Shown here: one piece after another, positions 44,753-54,085 of the stretch
How the letters are laid out: the number at the start of each line of letters is the position of its first letter
Numbering within the stretch: position 1 is the stretch's first letter
From: Bog-257 sp963846715
Lineage (GTDB): Bacteria > Acidobacteriota > Terriglobia > Terriglobales > Acidobacteriaceae
Assembly: GCA_963846715.1 (NCBI GenBank)
Contig: CAWJXA010000001.1
Coordinates: forward strand, 124,001-188,000
Direction: 5' to 3'
DNA: 64,000 nucleotides
The notes under the pieces: generated by a model
The model's input: the letters and a program-made list of their open reading frames with translations, nothing else
What the model was told of the DNA's origin: nothing
Databases searched by the model: none
Made by a program: the position numbers and the translations under genes

Positions 44753-45847
44753 TCAAGATGACTGGTGGTTGGAACCGAGCGAACCGTCCTTGGATAGCGC
44801 GGCCGTGGCGGAAGCTTCATCCGGGGCCGAGGTCGATGCGAGCTTCTGTGCGCTGTCGGCCGCAGAGGGCACCGGCTGGTCAGGAACGACACTATCGAGG
44901 AACGTGGCGGTCGGGATGAAGAACAGACCACCAGTGACTGCGGTGCTGAAGTCGAGGATGCGATCGTAATTGCCGGGCGGGCGGCCGATGAACATATTTT
45001 CCAGCATCTGTTCGATGGTGCGGGGCGTGCGACTGTAGCCGATGAAATATGTGCCGAACTCGCCATGGCCGGGGCGACCGAAGGGCATGTTGTCGCGGAG
45101 GATTTTGATCTCCCTGCCGTTTTCTTCGATGACGGTAAGGGCGTTATGGGCCGAGGTAGGCTTAACAGAGTCGTCGAGTTCGATGTTGGAGACTTTTGCG
45201 CGGCCGATGATTTTTTCCTGGGCTTCAATAGAGATGCTATTCCAGGCATCGAGATTGTGAAGATACTTTTGAACGATGACGTAGCTCCCGCCGGCAAAAG
45301 CGCGATCTTCGTCGCCAATGAAGACGGCGTCGACGGCTACGCTGCCTGCGGGGTTTTCAGTGCCGTCCACGAAGCCAAGGAGATCGCGTTCGTCGAAATA
45401 GCGGAAGCCGTGGACTTCGTCGGCGGTGGCGACGGCCCCGCGGAGGCGATCCATGATCTGCGTGGCCAGTTCGAAACAGAGATCCATCCGCTTGGCACGT
45501 ATATGAAAGACCAAGTCGCCGGGTGTGGAGACGGCGTGGCGCGAGCCGGAGCAAATTTCACGGAAGGGGTGAAGTTCGGCGGGACGTGGTGAGCCGAAGA
45601 GGCGGTCCCAGGCATCGGAACCAAAGCCGATGATGCAGGATAGCGAGCCTTCGAGGGCGCGAAACCCGACGGCGCGCAAAAGCGCGGAGAGATCGGCGCA
45701 GAGTGAAAGTACCAGGGCGCGATTTTCGTCACTGGGATTGATCGTGACGACGAGAAAAATCGCGGAGTTGGTAAGCGGAGAAGAAACGGGCTGCGGGACG
45801 GCTAGGACGGCTGCCGATGCTTGGGCGCTGATAGGGTCGGACGCCAT
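44753..45847 (-). CDS. Dyp-type heme peroxidase with encapsulin-type tail
   Basis: 364 residues from the ATG at 45847 (AGGTGA seven bases before). FLDN-terminal ferredoxin-like halves are present: VVTINPSDENRALVLSLCADL, then the DyP signature DLLGFVDGTENPAG with the catalytic aspartate, the proximal heme histidine region (SVKPTSAHNALTV), and GREIKILRDNMPFGRPGHGEFGTYFIGYSR with the distal arginine. It oxidises dyes and phenols with hydrogen peroxide. After a disordered linker (SAADSAQKLASTSAPDEASA) the end is KDGSLGSNHQSS; DGSLG is the start of the DyP encapsulin-loading peptide. No encapsulin gene lies in this window. A longer frame to 45907 is possible. Confidence 0.92.
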   Translation of the reverse strand: MASDPISAQASAAVLAVPQPVSSPLTNSAIFLVVTINPSDENRALVLSLCADLSALLRAVGFRALEGSLSCIIGFGSDAWDRLFGSPRPAELHPFREICSGSRHAVSTPGDLVFHIRAKRMDLCFELATQIMDRLRGAVATADEVHGFRYFDERDLLGFVDGTENPAGSVAVDAVFIGDEDRAFAGGSYVIVQKYLHNLDAWNSISIEAQEKIIGRAKVSNIELDDSVKPTSAHNALTVIEENGREIKILRDNMPFGRPGHGEFGTYFIGYSRTPRTIEQMLENMFIGRPPGNYDRILDFSTAVTGGLFFIPTATFLDSVVPDQPVPSAADSAQKLASTSAPDEASATAALSKDGSLGSNHQSS

Positions 45848-46073
45848 CGCAATATCACCTGACAGGACCGGCAGAAAATTGCCTTTCGACAACTTCTTGT
45901 TGTCCAAAGTTAATCAGCCGAAGCGACAGCTTACCAAAGCTTGGCGAATGACGTCGACTGGGACGGCGCGGAAGAAAATTCCAAGTTGTGTATCACTACC
46001 GGTTTCCACAGCTCATGACGGGTTTGGAGGTTCACGTCGCGACTCTCAATGGTTACTTTTCATCGATCAGCTT

Positions 46074-46985
46074 TCAACCCCTGGGCGCATGCCGCACTTC
46101 GATCTGTCCATTCCGAATACGAACTTCCAGGCAGGGCTGCGGGTGCACAGCCGGCCCGTCGAGTACCCGGCCATCCTCCAACGCAAACCGCGAGAAGTGA
46201 TATGGGCAAACGACAGTGTCCCCCTCGAGTTTGCCTTCTGAAAGCGGCCCACTGAAGTGAGAGCATGTCTCCGCTATTGCAAACATACGATCTCCGCGAC
46301 GGACAAGGAGAATCGGCGTTCCCTCGTACATCACTCGAGTGAGCTTGCCTTCTGTCAAACTTGTTTCCGGCAGGACGGCTACGAACTGCTCAGGAAGTAC
46401 CTGGCCGTCTGTGCGATCAACGCCCACCCGGTGTTCATACACCAATTTCCCGCCGAGGTGGGCTGCGTAACTCATAACCGCATAGCCCAAAACGCTCACG
46501 ATGCGTCCGATCTCCCGGGACTTTTTTTTTCGCAAAAATAGAGAAGTTGCGAATAGCGCCGTGCCACTCAAATTGAGAAGACCATGAATCAGTCCTAGGC
46601 GGCGGGCCGGAGGGTCAACATCGGACCAATCCGTCATTCCGGTGACTGCCGCGCCCGCCGCTCCGAGCAATCCCAGTCCGATCGATACTTCGCACGCACG
46701 CGCGAACTCGCCGCGGTCGTAGACGATGTCCAGGGCGTCGAAGACCATTGCGACGGTCCAGGCACCTACCGGCACATCCGTGAGCACGGCATGTAAAGGT
46801 TCGCCGAGCCACGTGCCATTTAAGAAGTTCCTGGTCTTTTGTGCCGACGGATGGCCTCCGCCATACAGAAACTTGTCGATCACCTCCTGTAATTTTTCGT
46901 CCACCGGCTGCCCGTCTGCTTGCGACGAGCCGTGACCGGAATCGAAATCCGATCCCGTTCCCACGGTAAGGTTTGAATCTTCCAT
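46074..46985 (-). CDS. DUF2231 membrane protein fused to Rieske [2Fe-2S] domain
   Basis: 303 residues from the ATG at 46985 (AGGAG just before it; a GTG at 47036 would add 17). The first part is a DUF2231 four-helix membrane domain (LGEPLHAVLTDVPVGAWTVAMVFDAL, GLGLLGAAGAAVTGMTDWSDV, LGLIHGLLNLSGTALFATSLF, VLGYAVMSYAAHLGGKLVYEH). The C-terminal ~110 residues are a Rieske domain with AETCSHFSG (C-x-H) and VVCPYHFSRF (C-x2-H), the four iron-sulfur ligands. It is likely an electron carrier at the membrane. Divergent from the DUF1348 gene. Confidence 0.9.
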   Translation of the reverse strand: MEDSNLTVGTGSDFDSGHGSSQADGQPVDEKLQEVIDKFLYGGGHPSAQKTRNFLNGTWLGEPLHAVLTDVPVGAWTVAMVFDALDIVYDRGEFARACEVSIGLGLLGAAGAAVTGMTDWSDVDPPARRLGLIHGLLNLSGTALFATSLFLRKKKSREIGRIVSVLGYAVMSYAAHLGGKLVYEHRVGVDRTDGQVLPEQFVAVLPETSLTEGKLTRVMYEGTPILLVRRGDRMFAIAETCSHFSGPLSEGKLEGDTVVCPYHFSRFALEDGRVLDGPAVHPQPCLEVRIRNGQIEVRHAPRG

Positions 46986-47296
46986 TTGCTCCTCGTTATG
47001 GAGAGGTGGCGTTTCAGATGGATTCTTGGATGCCACCGCTGTTGAGATGCGTCATTTTTCCCAATGGCGGCCTGTGCCGAGAATTCAGCCCGCACCTTCC
47101 GGCATTCCTTCAACCCGCTGCTCCAGGCCTCCGACACCGACGATCACGGGCCGCACGTTCACTCTGCGAGTTCCCTGTTTCGCAATTTCGGACTACTGTC
47201 CACCATTTTCCTGGTTGAAGGCGATACAATCGCAGGCCAATCCGTATTCCAGGAACGGTTTTCCTGATTGCCGACTCATCCAAGAAGGGAGAAATT

Positions 47297-47764
47297 ATGA
47301 CCACTCGCCCACCCCTGCCCCCGTTTAATCGCGAGAGTGCGACTTTGAAGGTGCGTCTCGCTGAAGATGGTTGGAATTCCCGTGATCCCGAAAAAGTGGC
47401 CCTGGCCTACGCGCTGGATTCGCGATGGAGAAACCGCTCGGAATTTGTGAATGGAAGACAGGATATTGTTTCTTTTCTCACCCGCAAGTGGGCGAAGGAA
47501 CTCGACTACCGGCTGATCAAAGAGCTTTGGGCTTTCACGGCGGAACGCATCGCGGTGCGCTTTGCTTACGAATGGCACGACGACTCGGGAAATTGGTATC
47601 GCTCTTACGGCAACGAGAATTGGGAATTCAATGACGACGGACTGATGCGGCTGCGGTTTGCCAGCATCAATGACTTACCCATCAAGGAATCCGACAGAAA
47701 GTATCACTGGCCGCTTGGCCGCCGCCCCGACGACCATCCTGGCTTGAGCGATCTCGGATTGTGA
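47297..47764 (+). CDS. DUF1348 / NTF2-like protein
   Basis: 155 residues with a strong AAGGGAG ribosome site. The sequence (PPFNRESATLKVRLAEDGWN, SRDPEKVALAYALDSRWRNR, FLTRKWAKELDYRLIKELW, FAYEWHDDSGNWYRSYGNENWEF) is the DUF1348 family of NTF2/SnoaL-like cone-shaped proteins. They may bind or isomerise small molecules; no reaction is known. Cytoplasmic, single gene, divergent from the Rieske gene. Confidence 0.92.
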   Translation: MTTRPPLPPFNRESATLKVRLAEDGWNSRDPEKVALAYALDSRWRNRSEFVNGRQDIVSFLTRKWAKELDYRLIKELWAFTAERIAVRFAYEWHDDSGNWYRSYGNENWEFNDDGLMRLRFASINDLPIKESDRKYHWPLGRRPDDHPGLSDLGL

Positions 47765-47859
47765 CCAACTGGATCGAGCCGAGACCGACAAGACAAGTTC
47801 TACCGGCTTGCGTAAAACTTTGTCATCCAATTCCGTCGATTTCCATCTAGAGGAAAGGT

Positions 47860-49620
47860 ATGGCCAAGCTGTTATCAGTGAACGTCGGATTGCCGCGCGA
47901 GGTTCTGTGGGAGGGCAAGACTGTATTCACCGGGGTGTGGAAAAGCGCAGTTCAGGGACGACGACCGGTTCGACATGGCAACGTTGATGGCGATGGCCAG
48001 GGTGATCTGGCCGGTCACGGTGGAGAGCAACGCGCAGTCTTCGTCTACCAGATTGGTTCTTACCGTTACTGGGAAAAGCAGCTCGGGCGAAACGATTTCG
48101 CCTTTGGACAGTTCGGCGAGAACTTTACCGTCGACGGCCTTGACGATGACGAGGTCTGCATCGGCGATCGCTATCGGATTGGCACCGCCCTCCTCGAGGT
48201 GACCCAACCCCGCGTGACCTGCTACCGGGTTGGCATGCGGATGAACGAACCTCGCATGCCCGCGTTGCTGGTGGCGCATCACCGCCCCGGCTTTTACTTC
48301 CGCGTGCTGGAAGAGGGCGAAGTGGGAGGCGGAGATGAAATCGTTAAGGTCGCTGCAGACCCGGTGAGCATGACCGTGGCAGAAACCGATGCATTGCTGT
48401 ACCTGCCCGGTTATTCCCGCGATCAACTGCAACGCGCACTCAGTATTCACGCCTTGAGCCCCGGTTGGCAGGCTTCGTTCAGGGCCATGCTTGATCAAGC
48501 GCGGGCCACAGTGACGTCTGGAAACCCGGGACTGGGTCCTCCGCCGGAACCTCCACCAGCGTGGCCGGGATTTCGCTCTTTGCGGGTGGCGGAGCTCAAG
48601 CGGGAAAGCGAGAGTGTGCTCTCGCTGGTGCTGGTGGCGGGTGACTCGAACCCACTCAGCCCCGCCCTGCCGGGACAGTTTGTGGTTCTACGCATGCGAC
48701 CGAAACCGGACGCGCCACCTGTATTGCGCAACTATTCTTTGTCCGATCTTCCCAGTGCCGATCATTACCGCATAAGCGTGAAGCAGGAACCGCAAGGCGT
48801 GGCCAGCACCTATCTCCACCAGCAAGTTCGGCAAGGTGACTTCCTGGACGCCAGCGCTCCCCGCGGCAGCTTCACTCTGCGTCCGGGTAATGACCCTGTC
48901 GTCTTGCTCAGTGCCGGCGTCGGAGCAACGCCGGTGTTAGCGATGTTGCATGCACTAGCGGCTGAGTCTTCGTCACGCGAAGTATGGTGGCTGTACGGGG
49001 CTCGAAGCTGCAATGACCATCCGTTCTTTCAGGAGACGCGCAACCTGCTCCAAAAGTTGCCGCATGGCCGGAGTTACATTCGCTACAGCAGGCCCGGCCC
49101 GCAGGACCAGCTCGGTTCCGACTTCGATGCTCCTGGCCATCTTGACGTGCCTATGCTCGAGCAGCTGGCAGTGCCGCGTGACGCGCACTTCTATTTGTGC
49201 GGCCCCACCAACTTTCTGCATGAGCTGACGGCGGGTGTGGCTGCCTGGGGAGTTCCTGCGGATCGAGTGCATAGCGAAATCTTTGGTCCCGGAGAATCAA
49301 TAACGCCGGGCATAGCTGCTGCGCCCGCTCGACCGCCCCATGAGCCTGCGGGCCCTGCCGGTACTGGACCGCGAGTGTCGTTTGCGCGCAGCGGTCTTAC
49401 GGTGGCATGGGATGCGAAATATCACAGTTTGCTCGAGTTGGCTGAGGCCTGCGATGTTCCCGTGAGGTGGTCGTGCCGGACCGGTGTGTGTCACACCTGT
49501 GAAAGCGGCCTCATCTCCGGCAAAGTAAGCTACCAGCCTGAGCCGCTGGAGCCGCCAGCGGTCGGGAATGTCTTGATTTGCTGCGCCCACCCCACGGAGG
49601 AAGTAGTGGTCGATTTGTGA
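47860..49620 (+). CDS. MOSC domain-ferredoxin reductase-ferredoxin fusion protein
   Basis: 586 residues with three parts. Residues ~1-165 are a YiiM-like MOSC domain: RRPVRHGNVDGDGQGDLAGHGGEQRAV-type core, then FGQFGENFTVDGLDDDEVCIGD and VTQPRVTCYRVG with the conserved cysteine. Residues ~240-480 are an FNR-type reductase with PGQFVVLRM, LRNYSLSD (flavin), LLSAGVGATPVLAML and FYLCGPTNFL (NAD). The last ~85 residues are a plant-type [2Fe-2S] ferredoxin with CRTGVCHTC and a fourth cysteine in ICCAHP. It probably carries electrons from NAD(P)H to a molybdenum cofactor or reductase reaction, such as N-hydroxylated base reduction. Confidence 0.9.
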   Translation: MAKLLSVNVGLPREVLWEGKTVFTGVWKSAVQGRRPVRHGNVDGDGQGDLAGHGGEQRAVFVYQIGSYRYWEKQLGRNDFAFGQFGENFTVDGLDDDEVCIGDRYRIGTALLEVTQPRVTCYRVGMRMNEPRMPALLVAHHRPGFYFRVLEEGEVGGGDEIVKVAADPVSMTVAETDALLYLPGYSRDQLQRALSIHALSPGWQASFRAMLDQARATVTSGNPGLGPPPEPPPAWPGFRSLRVAELKRESESVLSLVLVAGDSNPLSPALPGQFVVLRMRPKPDAPPVLRNYSLSDLPSADHYRISVKQEPQGVASTYLHQQVRQGDFLDASAPRGSFTLRPGNDPVVLLSAGVGATPVLAMLHALAAESSSREVWWLYGARSCNDHPFFQETRNLLQKLPHGRSYIRYSRPGPQDQLGSDFDAPGHLDVPMLEQLAVPRDAHFYLCGPTNFLHELTAGVAAWGVPADRVHSEIFGPGESITPGIAAAPARPPHEPAGPAGTGPRVSFARSGLTVAWDAKYHSLLELAEACDVPVRWSCRTGVCHTCESGLISGKVSYQPEPLEPPAVGNVLICCAHPTEEVVVDL

Positions 49621-49983
49621 GGGAGGACGCTCGCTGACGACTTGTGCTTTCGAGAATTCCGATGGCAGAAGCAGTTCCCTGATTGGTGTGGCGTATAGGG
49701 CAAAAAGAAAAAATACTGTTTGACCGAGGCGGAACACGGCGCTGAATGAAGCGCCGCACTACCCTTACAAATCCATACATTCTGTTGAGGAACCGCTATA
49801 GACTATTGCTGAATGAGCATGCATTGGAGGGCCGGAGAGCGTGATAGTCATACTTCAACGGGAACCGTTTTTGTGAGTCTCTAAGCCAGCCACATCAATC
49901 TTAATGTCTTGCGATGGGCACTACCCCGCTCGCAAGAAACGAATACTCATAACCAAAACCGAAAATAAGAAAGGACCGACGTC
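49621..49983. other. Intergenic stretch before dps
   Basis: No gene seen. It contains a small hairpin (CGGCGCT/AGCGCCG, 49737-49756) without a T-run that might end the MOSC transcript, and an A-rich segment around 49701-49713. The dps promoter must lie here, but no clear -35/-10 pair could be chosen. Confidence 0.35.
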
Positions 49984-50529
49984 ATGAGGAAATCCGGTGG
50001 AGTCACAGAAGAACTTGAACGCAGGATGGAGTCTCCCTTGGTCACCCCGACCGACCTGAAGAAGGCGGCGACGAAGGATATTGCCGGCGCCATGAATGCC
50101 ATCCTCGCCGACGTGTTCGCACTTTATCTGAAAACCAAGAATTTTCATTGGCACATGAGCGGGCCGCATTTTCGCGACTACCATTTGCTGCTCGACGAGC
50201 ACGCCGACCAGATTTTTGCGATGACGGACCCCATTGCGGAACGGGTCCGCAAAATAGGTGGTACTACCATCAGGTCCATCGGCCACATCGCACGCCTGCA
50301 GCGCGTGCTCGACAACGATGCGGAGTATGTCGAGCCGGAGGACATGCTGGCCGAGCTGCTCGATGACAATAAGACGCTGACGGCGCGATTGCGCGAGGCC
50401 CACGGCGTTTGCGAAGCGCACGAGGATGTCGCTACGACCAGCCTGATTGAAGTCTGGGTCGACGAGACCGAGCGTCGCACATGGTTTCTATTCGAAGCAA
50501 CTCGCCATGGGGATTCCACCGGACATTAA
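49984..50529 (+). CDS. dps: Dps-family ferritin-like DNA-protection protein
   Basis: 181 residues with AAGGA before the ATG. The Dps four-helix core is clear: LYLKTKNFHWHMSGPHFRDYHLLLDEHADQI-type segment holding the ferroxidase histidines (HWH), aspartates and glutamates contributed across a dimer, then AERVRKIGGTTIRSIGHIAR. TSLIEVWVDETERRTWFL completes the fourth helix. It stores iron and scavenges peroxide by forming 12-subunit shells. It sits next to a flavoenzyme and near the DyP and Rieske genes, an oxidative-stress neighbourhood. Confidence 0.93.
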   Translation: MRKSGGVTEELERRMESPLVTPTDLKKAATKDIAGAMNAILADVFALYLKTKNFHWHMSGPHFRDYHLLLDEHADQIFAMTDPIAERVRKIGGTTIRSIGHIARLQRVLDNDAEYVEPEDMLAELLDDNKTLTARLREAHGVCEAHEDVATTSLIEVWVDETERRTWFLFEATRHGDSTGH

Positions 50530-50567
50530 TGTGGAGTGGCTACGCGGTTGCCGGTCAAGGTGCAGGA

Positions 50568-52394
50568 CTAACGTCCCGGCAATCGCGAAAAGCCATCGTC
50601 ACTCCAGTCTTCGCTGCCCACTCCGTTGTGCACAAAGAACAACCCGTCCGGATCGTACTTCGCCTTGACCGCCTGTAACCGGGGATAATTCGAGCCCCAA
50701 TAGGATTGCTGCCAGGAGCGGTCGAAGAAGTTACTCTCCGATACATAGGCTCCGCCGTTGGGAGCTATTTTGCGCAGTTCGTCCATTGACTTGGACACTG
50801 CATCGGCCTCTTTGCGCGCTCTAGGTAAATCGGGCTCATGCCCGCGAAGCCCGGGATACGCATGACCTTCACCCGAGGCGATGATGGCAAGCGCAAAGGC
50901 GTCGAGGACGGATGGATTCATGGCTGTGTCGCGAGCTGCCGCAATCGCCTCGGCCGGAGCGCCGGCGAGACCCTTGTTGAAATGCAGTTCGATGTCCCAG
51001 TGACGCGAACTGGCAAACAAGGCATTGACCAGGCGCTCTTGCGAATCCGCGTTAAGCAGTGACCCAGGCAGCCAAAGCGATTCGAAACCATACAGAAACT
51101 GTCCCACCTGCCCGCCGTCTCCCGTCCACCAAACGTTATCGGGACTCGCTCCGGGACGATAGTCCGCAACGAAAACCGCATGGTGGTGCTGTTGCCGCCA
51201 CTGCGGGTCCCACCAACCTCGAGCCGGCATGCTCCCGATAATTGGCGGCTCCCTCAGCGTGTAAACATTCGGCGATGCCGCCAGCCAATCCAGAAATGGC
51301 TGCCAGATCTTCTTGGCTTTCGCGGTGTCGAGTCCGTGCGAAACCATTGAAATGGTGAGCGAGTTGTCACCGTTTACGTGCGCCTGCTCGCCCCAATGGT
51401 CATTGAAAAGCTGGTCGCGGTAGAAGCTCATGAACTGCCGCAGAAGGCGACGAAAGGTGTCATCGGTCGCGGCCTTCACGGTGAAAATTGCGCCCCCCAT
51501 GAACTCGGGTAGCTCGCGGACGCGCAGCGTCACTTTACTCACCACCCCAAAGCTACCGCCACCACCGCCTTTCAGCGCCCAGAAGAGGTCGGAATTCGCG
51601 CACGCATTTGCGACGCGTACTTTGCCATCGGCCGTGACCACTTCAGCCTCCAGCAGACCGGCCGCTGCCGTCCCGTAATGCTTGGAGAAACTTCCGAAGC
51701 CGCCGCTTTGAACCAGGCCTGCTACTCCGACTGTGGTACACCCACCCCCTTGAACATAACGACCACCCTTCGTGGTAACTGCGTTGTAGGCCTGCATCCA
51801 GATCGCGCCGGCACCCACGGTCACGGCGGGCTGCGGCGACTGACCGTTACATCCCTGAGGAACAAATGCGTCGTGCATCATGATGTCATTCATGTGCCGG
51901 GTCCAAATCAACAGAGAATCGGAGGCGTTCGAAGTTCCCTGATAGCTATGTCCGCCACCCTTGACGACCAGACGCAGATGATTCTCGCGAGCAAAGTTTA
52001 CAGCCGCGGCGATATCGCTGGCATTCTTTGCCGCCACCGCATAAACACTGGGCTTGGTAGTCCAGGCGTTAGCCCAGCCCAACGTTTGCGTCAGGCCCGG
52101 CTGATCGCCGATGTAATAAGGATTCTCCAAATTCTTGAAGACATCCTGGCAGGCTGGGCTGTCGGACGCACTTTGGCACGCAGCTAGCGGAAACTGCACT
52201 GGGATGAGATTACCGCGCACCTGTCGTCGAAGTTTTTCCCAGCTTGCGGCGCTTGGCCATGAGGGGTCTGAAGGTCGCACGCGGTGCACTATTTTCGATG
52301 GAAGAGCATCCTCCATCAGCATGGACAGGTCCGGCCACATCCTCGGCAGGAGCGGAATGGCCGCCAAGTGCTTCAACAACGTTCGTCTGTTCAT
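50568..52394 (-). CDS. Secreted FAD-linked oxidase (berberine bridge enzyme-like)
   Basis: 608 residues from the ATG at 52394 (an open frame continues to 52505 but lacks signal character). The start MNRRTLLKHLAAIPLLP is Tat-like. The FAD domain has VVKGGGHSYQGTSNA with the histidine and GGGCTTVGVAGLVQSGG with the cysteine that both link FAD covalently in this family, plus FGSFSKHYG and WALKGGGGGSFGVV. The C-terminal BBE domain is NYPRLQAVKAKYDPDGLF. It oxidises alcohols, sugars or alkaloid-like compounds with oxygen; substrate unknown. Divergent from the exonuclease gene. Confidence 0.9.
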   Translation of the reverse strand: MNRRTLLKHLAAIPLLPRMWPDLSMLMEDALPSKIVHRVRPSDPSWPSAASWEKLRRQVRGNLIPVQFPLAACQSASDSPACQDVFKNLENPYYIGDQPGLTQTLGWANAWTTKPSVYAVAAKNASDIAAAVNFARENHLRLVVKGGGHSYQGTSNASDSLLIWTRHMNDIMMHDAFVPQGCNGQSPQPAVTVGAGAIWMQAYNAVTTKGGRYVQGGGCTTVGVAGLVQSGGFGSFSKHYGTAAAGLLEAEVVTADGKVRVANACANSDLFWALKGGGGGSFGVVSKVTLRVRELPEFMGGAIFTVKAATDDTFRRLLRQFMSFYRDQLFNDHWGEQAHVNGDNSLTISMVSHGLDTAKAKKIWQPFLDWLAASPNVYTLREPPIIGSMPARGWWDPQWRQQHHHAVFVADYRPGASPDNVWWTGDGGQVGQFLYGFESLWLPGSLLNADSQERLVNALFASSRHWDIELHFNKGLAGAPAEAIAAARDTAMNPSVLDAFALAIIASGEGHAYPGLRGHEPDLPRARKEADAVSKSMDELRKIAPNGGAYVSESNFFDRSWQQSYWGSNYPRLQAVKAKYDPDGLFFVHNGVGSEDWSDDGFSRLPGR

Positions 52395-52598
52395 TCCGTG
52401 CGCATCCAGATTGGCGCTGCGAGTCCGCGCCATCATACCCTTCGTCCGGCGACCGGGAAAGCGCCTACTGTCGATTGCCGATGCGCAGGGTCCCTTAGCC
52501 GCCACTGATTACGGGGACAATGGGTTACGCCGAAGTAATTCCTTAAATCCATCGGCGAATCGTATACCATCGCATGTCGGAAAACGGATCGGAGACGC

Positions 52599-53487
52599 AT
52601 GGATGTCCATTTAATTGACGGGACCTATGAATTGTTCCGGCACTTCTTCGCCGTGCCCTCTGGCAAAGACGTAAATGGCCAGGAAATCGGGGCCGTACGA
52701 GGTGTGGTTACGTCCGTCTTGTCCATGATTGAAGCCGGTGCAACCCACATTGGGGTCGCCACCGATCATGTTGTGGAGTCATTTCGGAACGACCTGTATC
52801 CCGGATACAAAACCAGTGAAGGCGTACCTCCTGAACTGCTCTCGCAGTTTCCGGTTCTAGAGGAAGTATTGCAGGCGATGGGAGTTGTGGTTTGGCCTAT
52901 GGTTTACTACGAGGCCGACGATGCGCTCGCGTCTGCGGCTGCCAAAGCACCCAAGGATGACCGGGTGAGACAGGTCATCATCTGCACCCCGGACAAAGAT
53001 CTCAGTCAGTGTGTTGTGGGCGCCCGAGTGGTTCAACTGGACCGGAGACGCAACCTCACGCGCGATGAGGCGGGCGTCGTCACTAAGTTTGGGGTGCAGC
53101 CGCAATCGATTCCGGACTATCTTGCTGTAGTCGGCGACAGTGCGGATGGCTTCCCGGGAGTGCCCGGATGGGGCGAAAAGGCCGCGACTCTTACTCTCTC
53201 TCGATACCTCCACCTTGAGGGCATTCCGAAGGATTGGCGAAAATGGCATCCCTCAATCGGCAGGGCCCGCTCGCTGTCCGACTGCGCTCCTCAATTCCTG
53301 GAGCGACGCCCTCTTGTTTCGCCAGCTCGCCACCCTGCGACTGGATGTACCCGTTTTCGAAACCGTCGAGGATCTCCGTTGGAAGGGACCGCTCCCGGCA
53401 TTTGAGGAGCACTGTCGGCGATTAAAGTCACCCGGTCTGCTGCCTCGCGTTCGGTCAGCGCAATCGATGAGGTCCCGAGACGCGTAG
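52599..53487 (+). CDS. 5'-3' exonuclease (FEN/PIN-like), frameshifted
   Basis: The first frame (stop at 53405) has the FEN-like core: MDVHLIDGTYELFRHFFAVP, GVATDHVVESFRNDLYPGYKTSEG, YYEADDALASAAA, ICTPDKDLSQCV (metal-binding aspartates) and GDSADGFPGVPGWGEKAA, the helix-hairpin-helix. Near 53283 an extra T (GACTGCG) moves the true C-terminus into the next frame: ALLNSWSDALLFRQLATLRL, FETVEDLRWKGPLPAFEEHCRRLKSP, ending at 53487. It would process DNA flaps like the N-domain of Pol I. Without the C-terminus the annotated 268-residue product still keeps the catalytic residues. Resolvable from reads. Confidence 0.85.
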
Positions 53488-53514
53488 GTCGTCCCAACAC
53501 GACCCGTATCAGTT

Positions 53515-53898
53515 CTAGCCATCGCCCTTCCGAAATTGGATGATTCTGCGGCGGTCGCGTTTCGACGGCCTGCGTTCCGGGGCAACCTCGAAGGCCTGTG
53601 CCGCTTTTCGTTCCTTGGCCACCTTCTCGCGCAATTCGCGGCTGGCCTCGGTCTCGCGATAGAGCGTTTGTGCAACCACAGCGGGCCCACGCACCTCGCT
53701 AAGCAGCAAGACCTCAACTTGAAAAACACCGCTCTCGCTCGTCACCCCTAACAGGTCGCCAACTCGCACCTCGCGCGCGGCTTTGGCAGGATGCCCGTTG
53801 GACTCAATTCTGCCGAGTTCACACGCTCGTTTCGCCAGTGCGCGGGTCTTGAAAAACCGGGCGGCCCAAAGCCACATATCCATTCTTACGTTGGGCAT
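53515..53898 (-). CDS. S4-domain RNA-binding protein (Hsp15-like)
   Basis: 127 residues. The start MRMDMWLWAARFFKTRALAKRACELGRIESNGHPAKAA-type layout is an S4 domain that grips structured RNA; in Hsp15 it recycles 50S subunits with stalled peptidyl-tRNA. The basic C-terminal tail (ERRPSKRDRRRIIQFRKG) is typical. Convergent with the exonuclease gene and divergent from the dehydratase-like gene. The first methionine lacks a clear ribosome site; the one at residue 6 is possible. Confidence 0.88.
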   Translation of the reverse strand: MPNVRMDMWLWAARFFKTRALAKRACELGRIESNGHPAKAAREVRVGDLLGVTSESGVFQVEVLLLSEVRGPAVVAQTLYRETEASRELREKVAKERKAAQAFEVAPERRPSKRDRRRIIQFRKGDG

Positions 53899-54085
53899 GT
53901 CCTATTTTCCTACACGGCGCCGAATCGAGCCCATGATGAGATTCGGGCAATGATGAGAATCGGGAAAACCAGGGCCGCTCCTGTCCCGCGCTCTAGAACC
54001 AGAGCGGTCTGCACGCTTGCGATGCAGCATCCGGTTTGTCTCCGCACCGAGTTCAACGTAGAATCGGCGTTCGACGAGGCCCACC

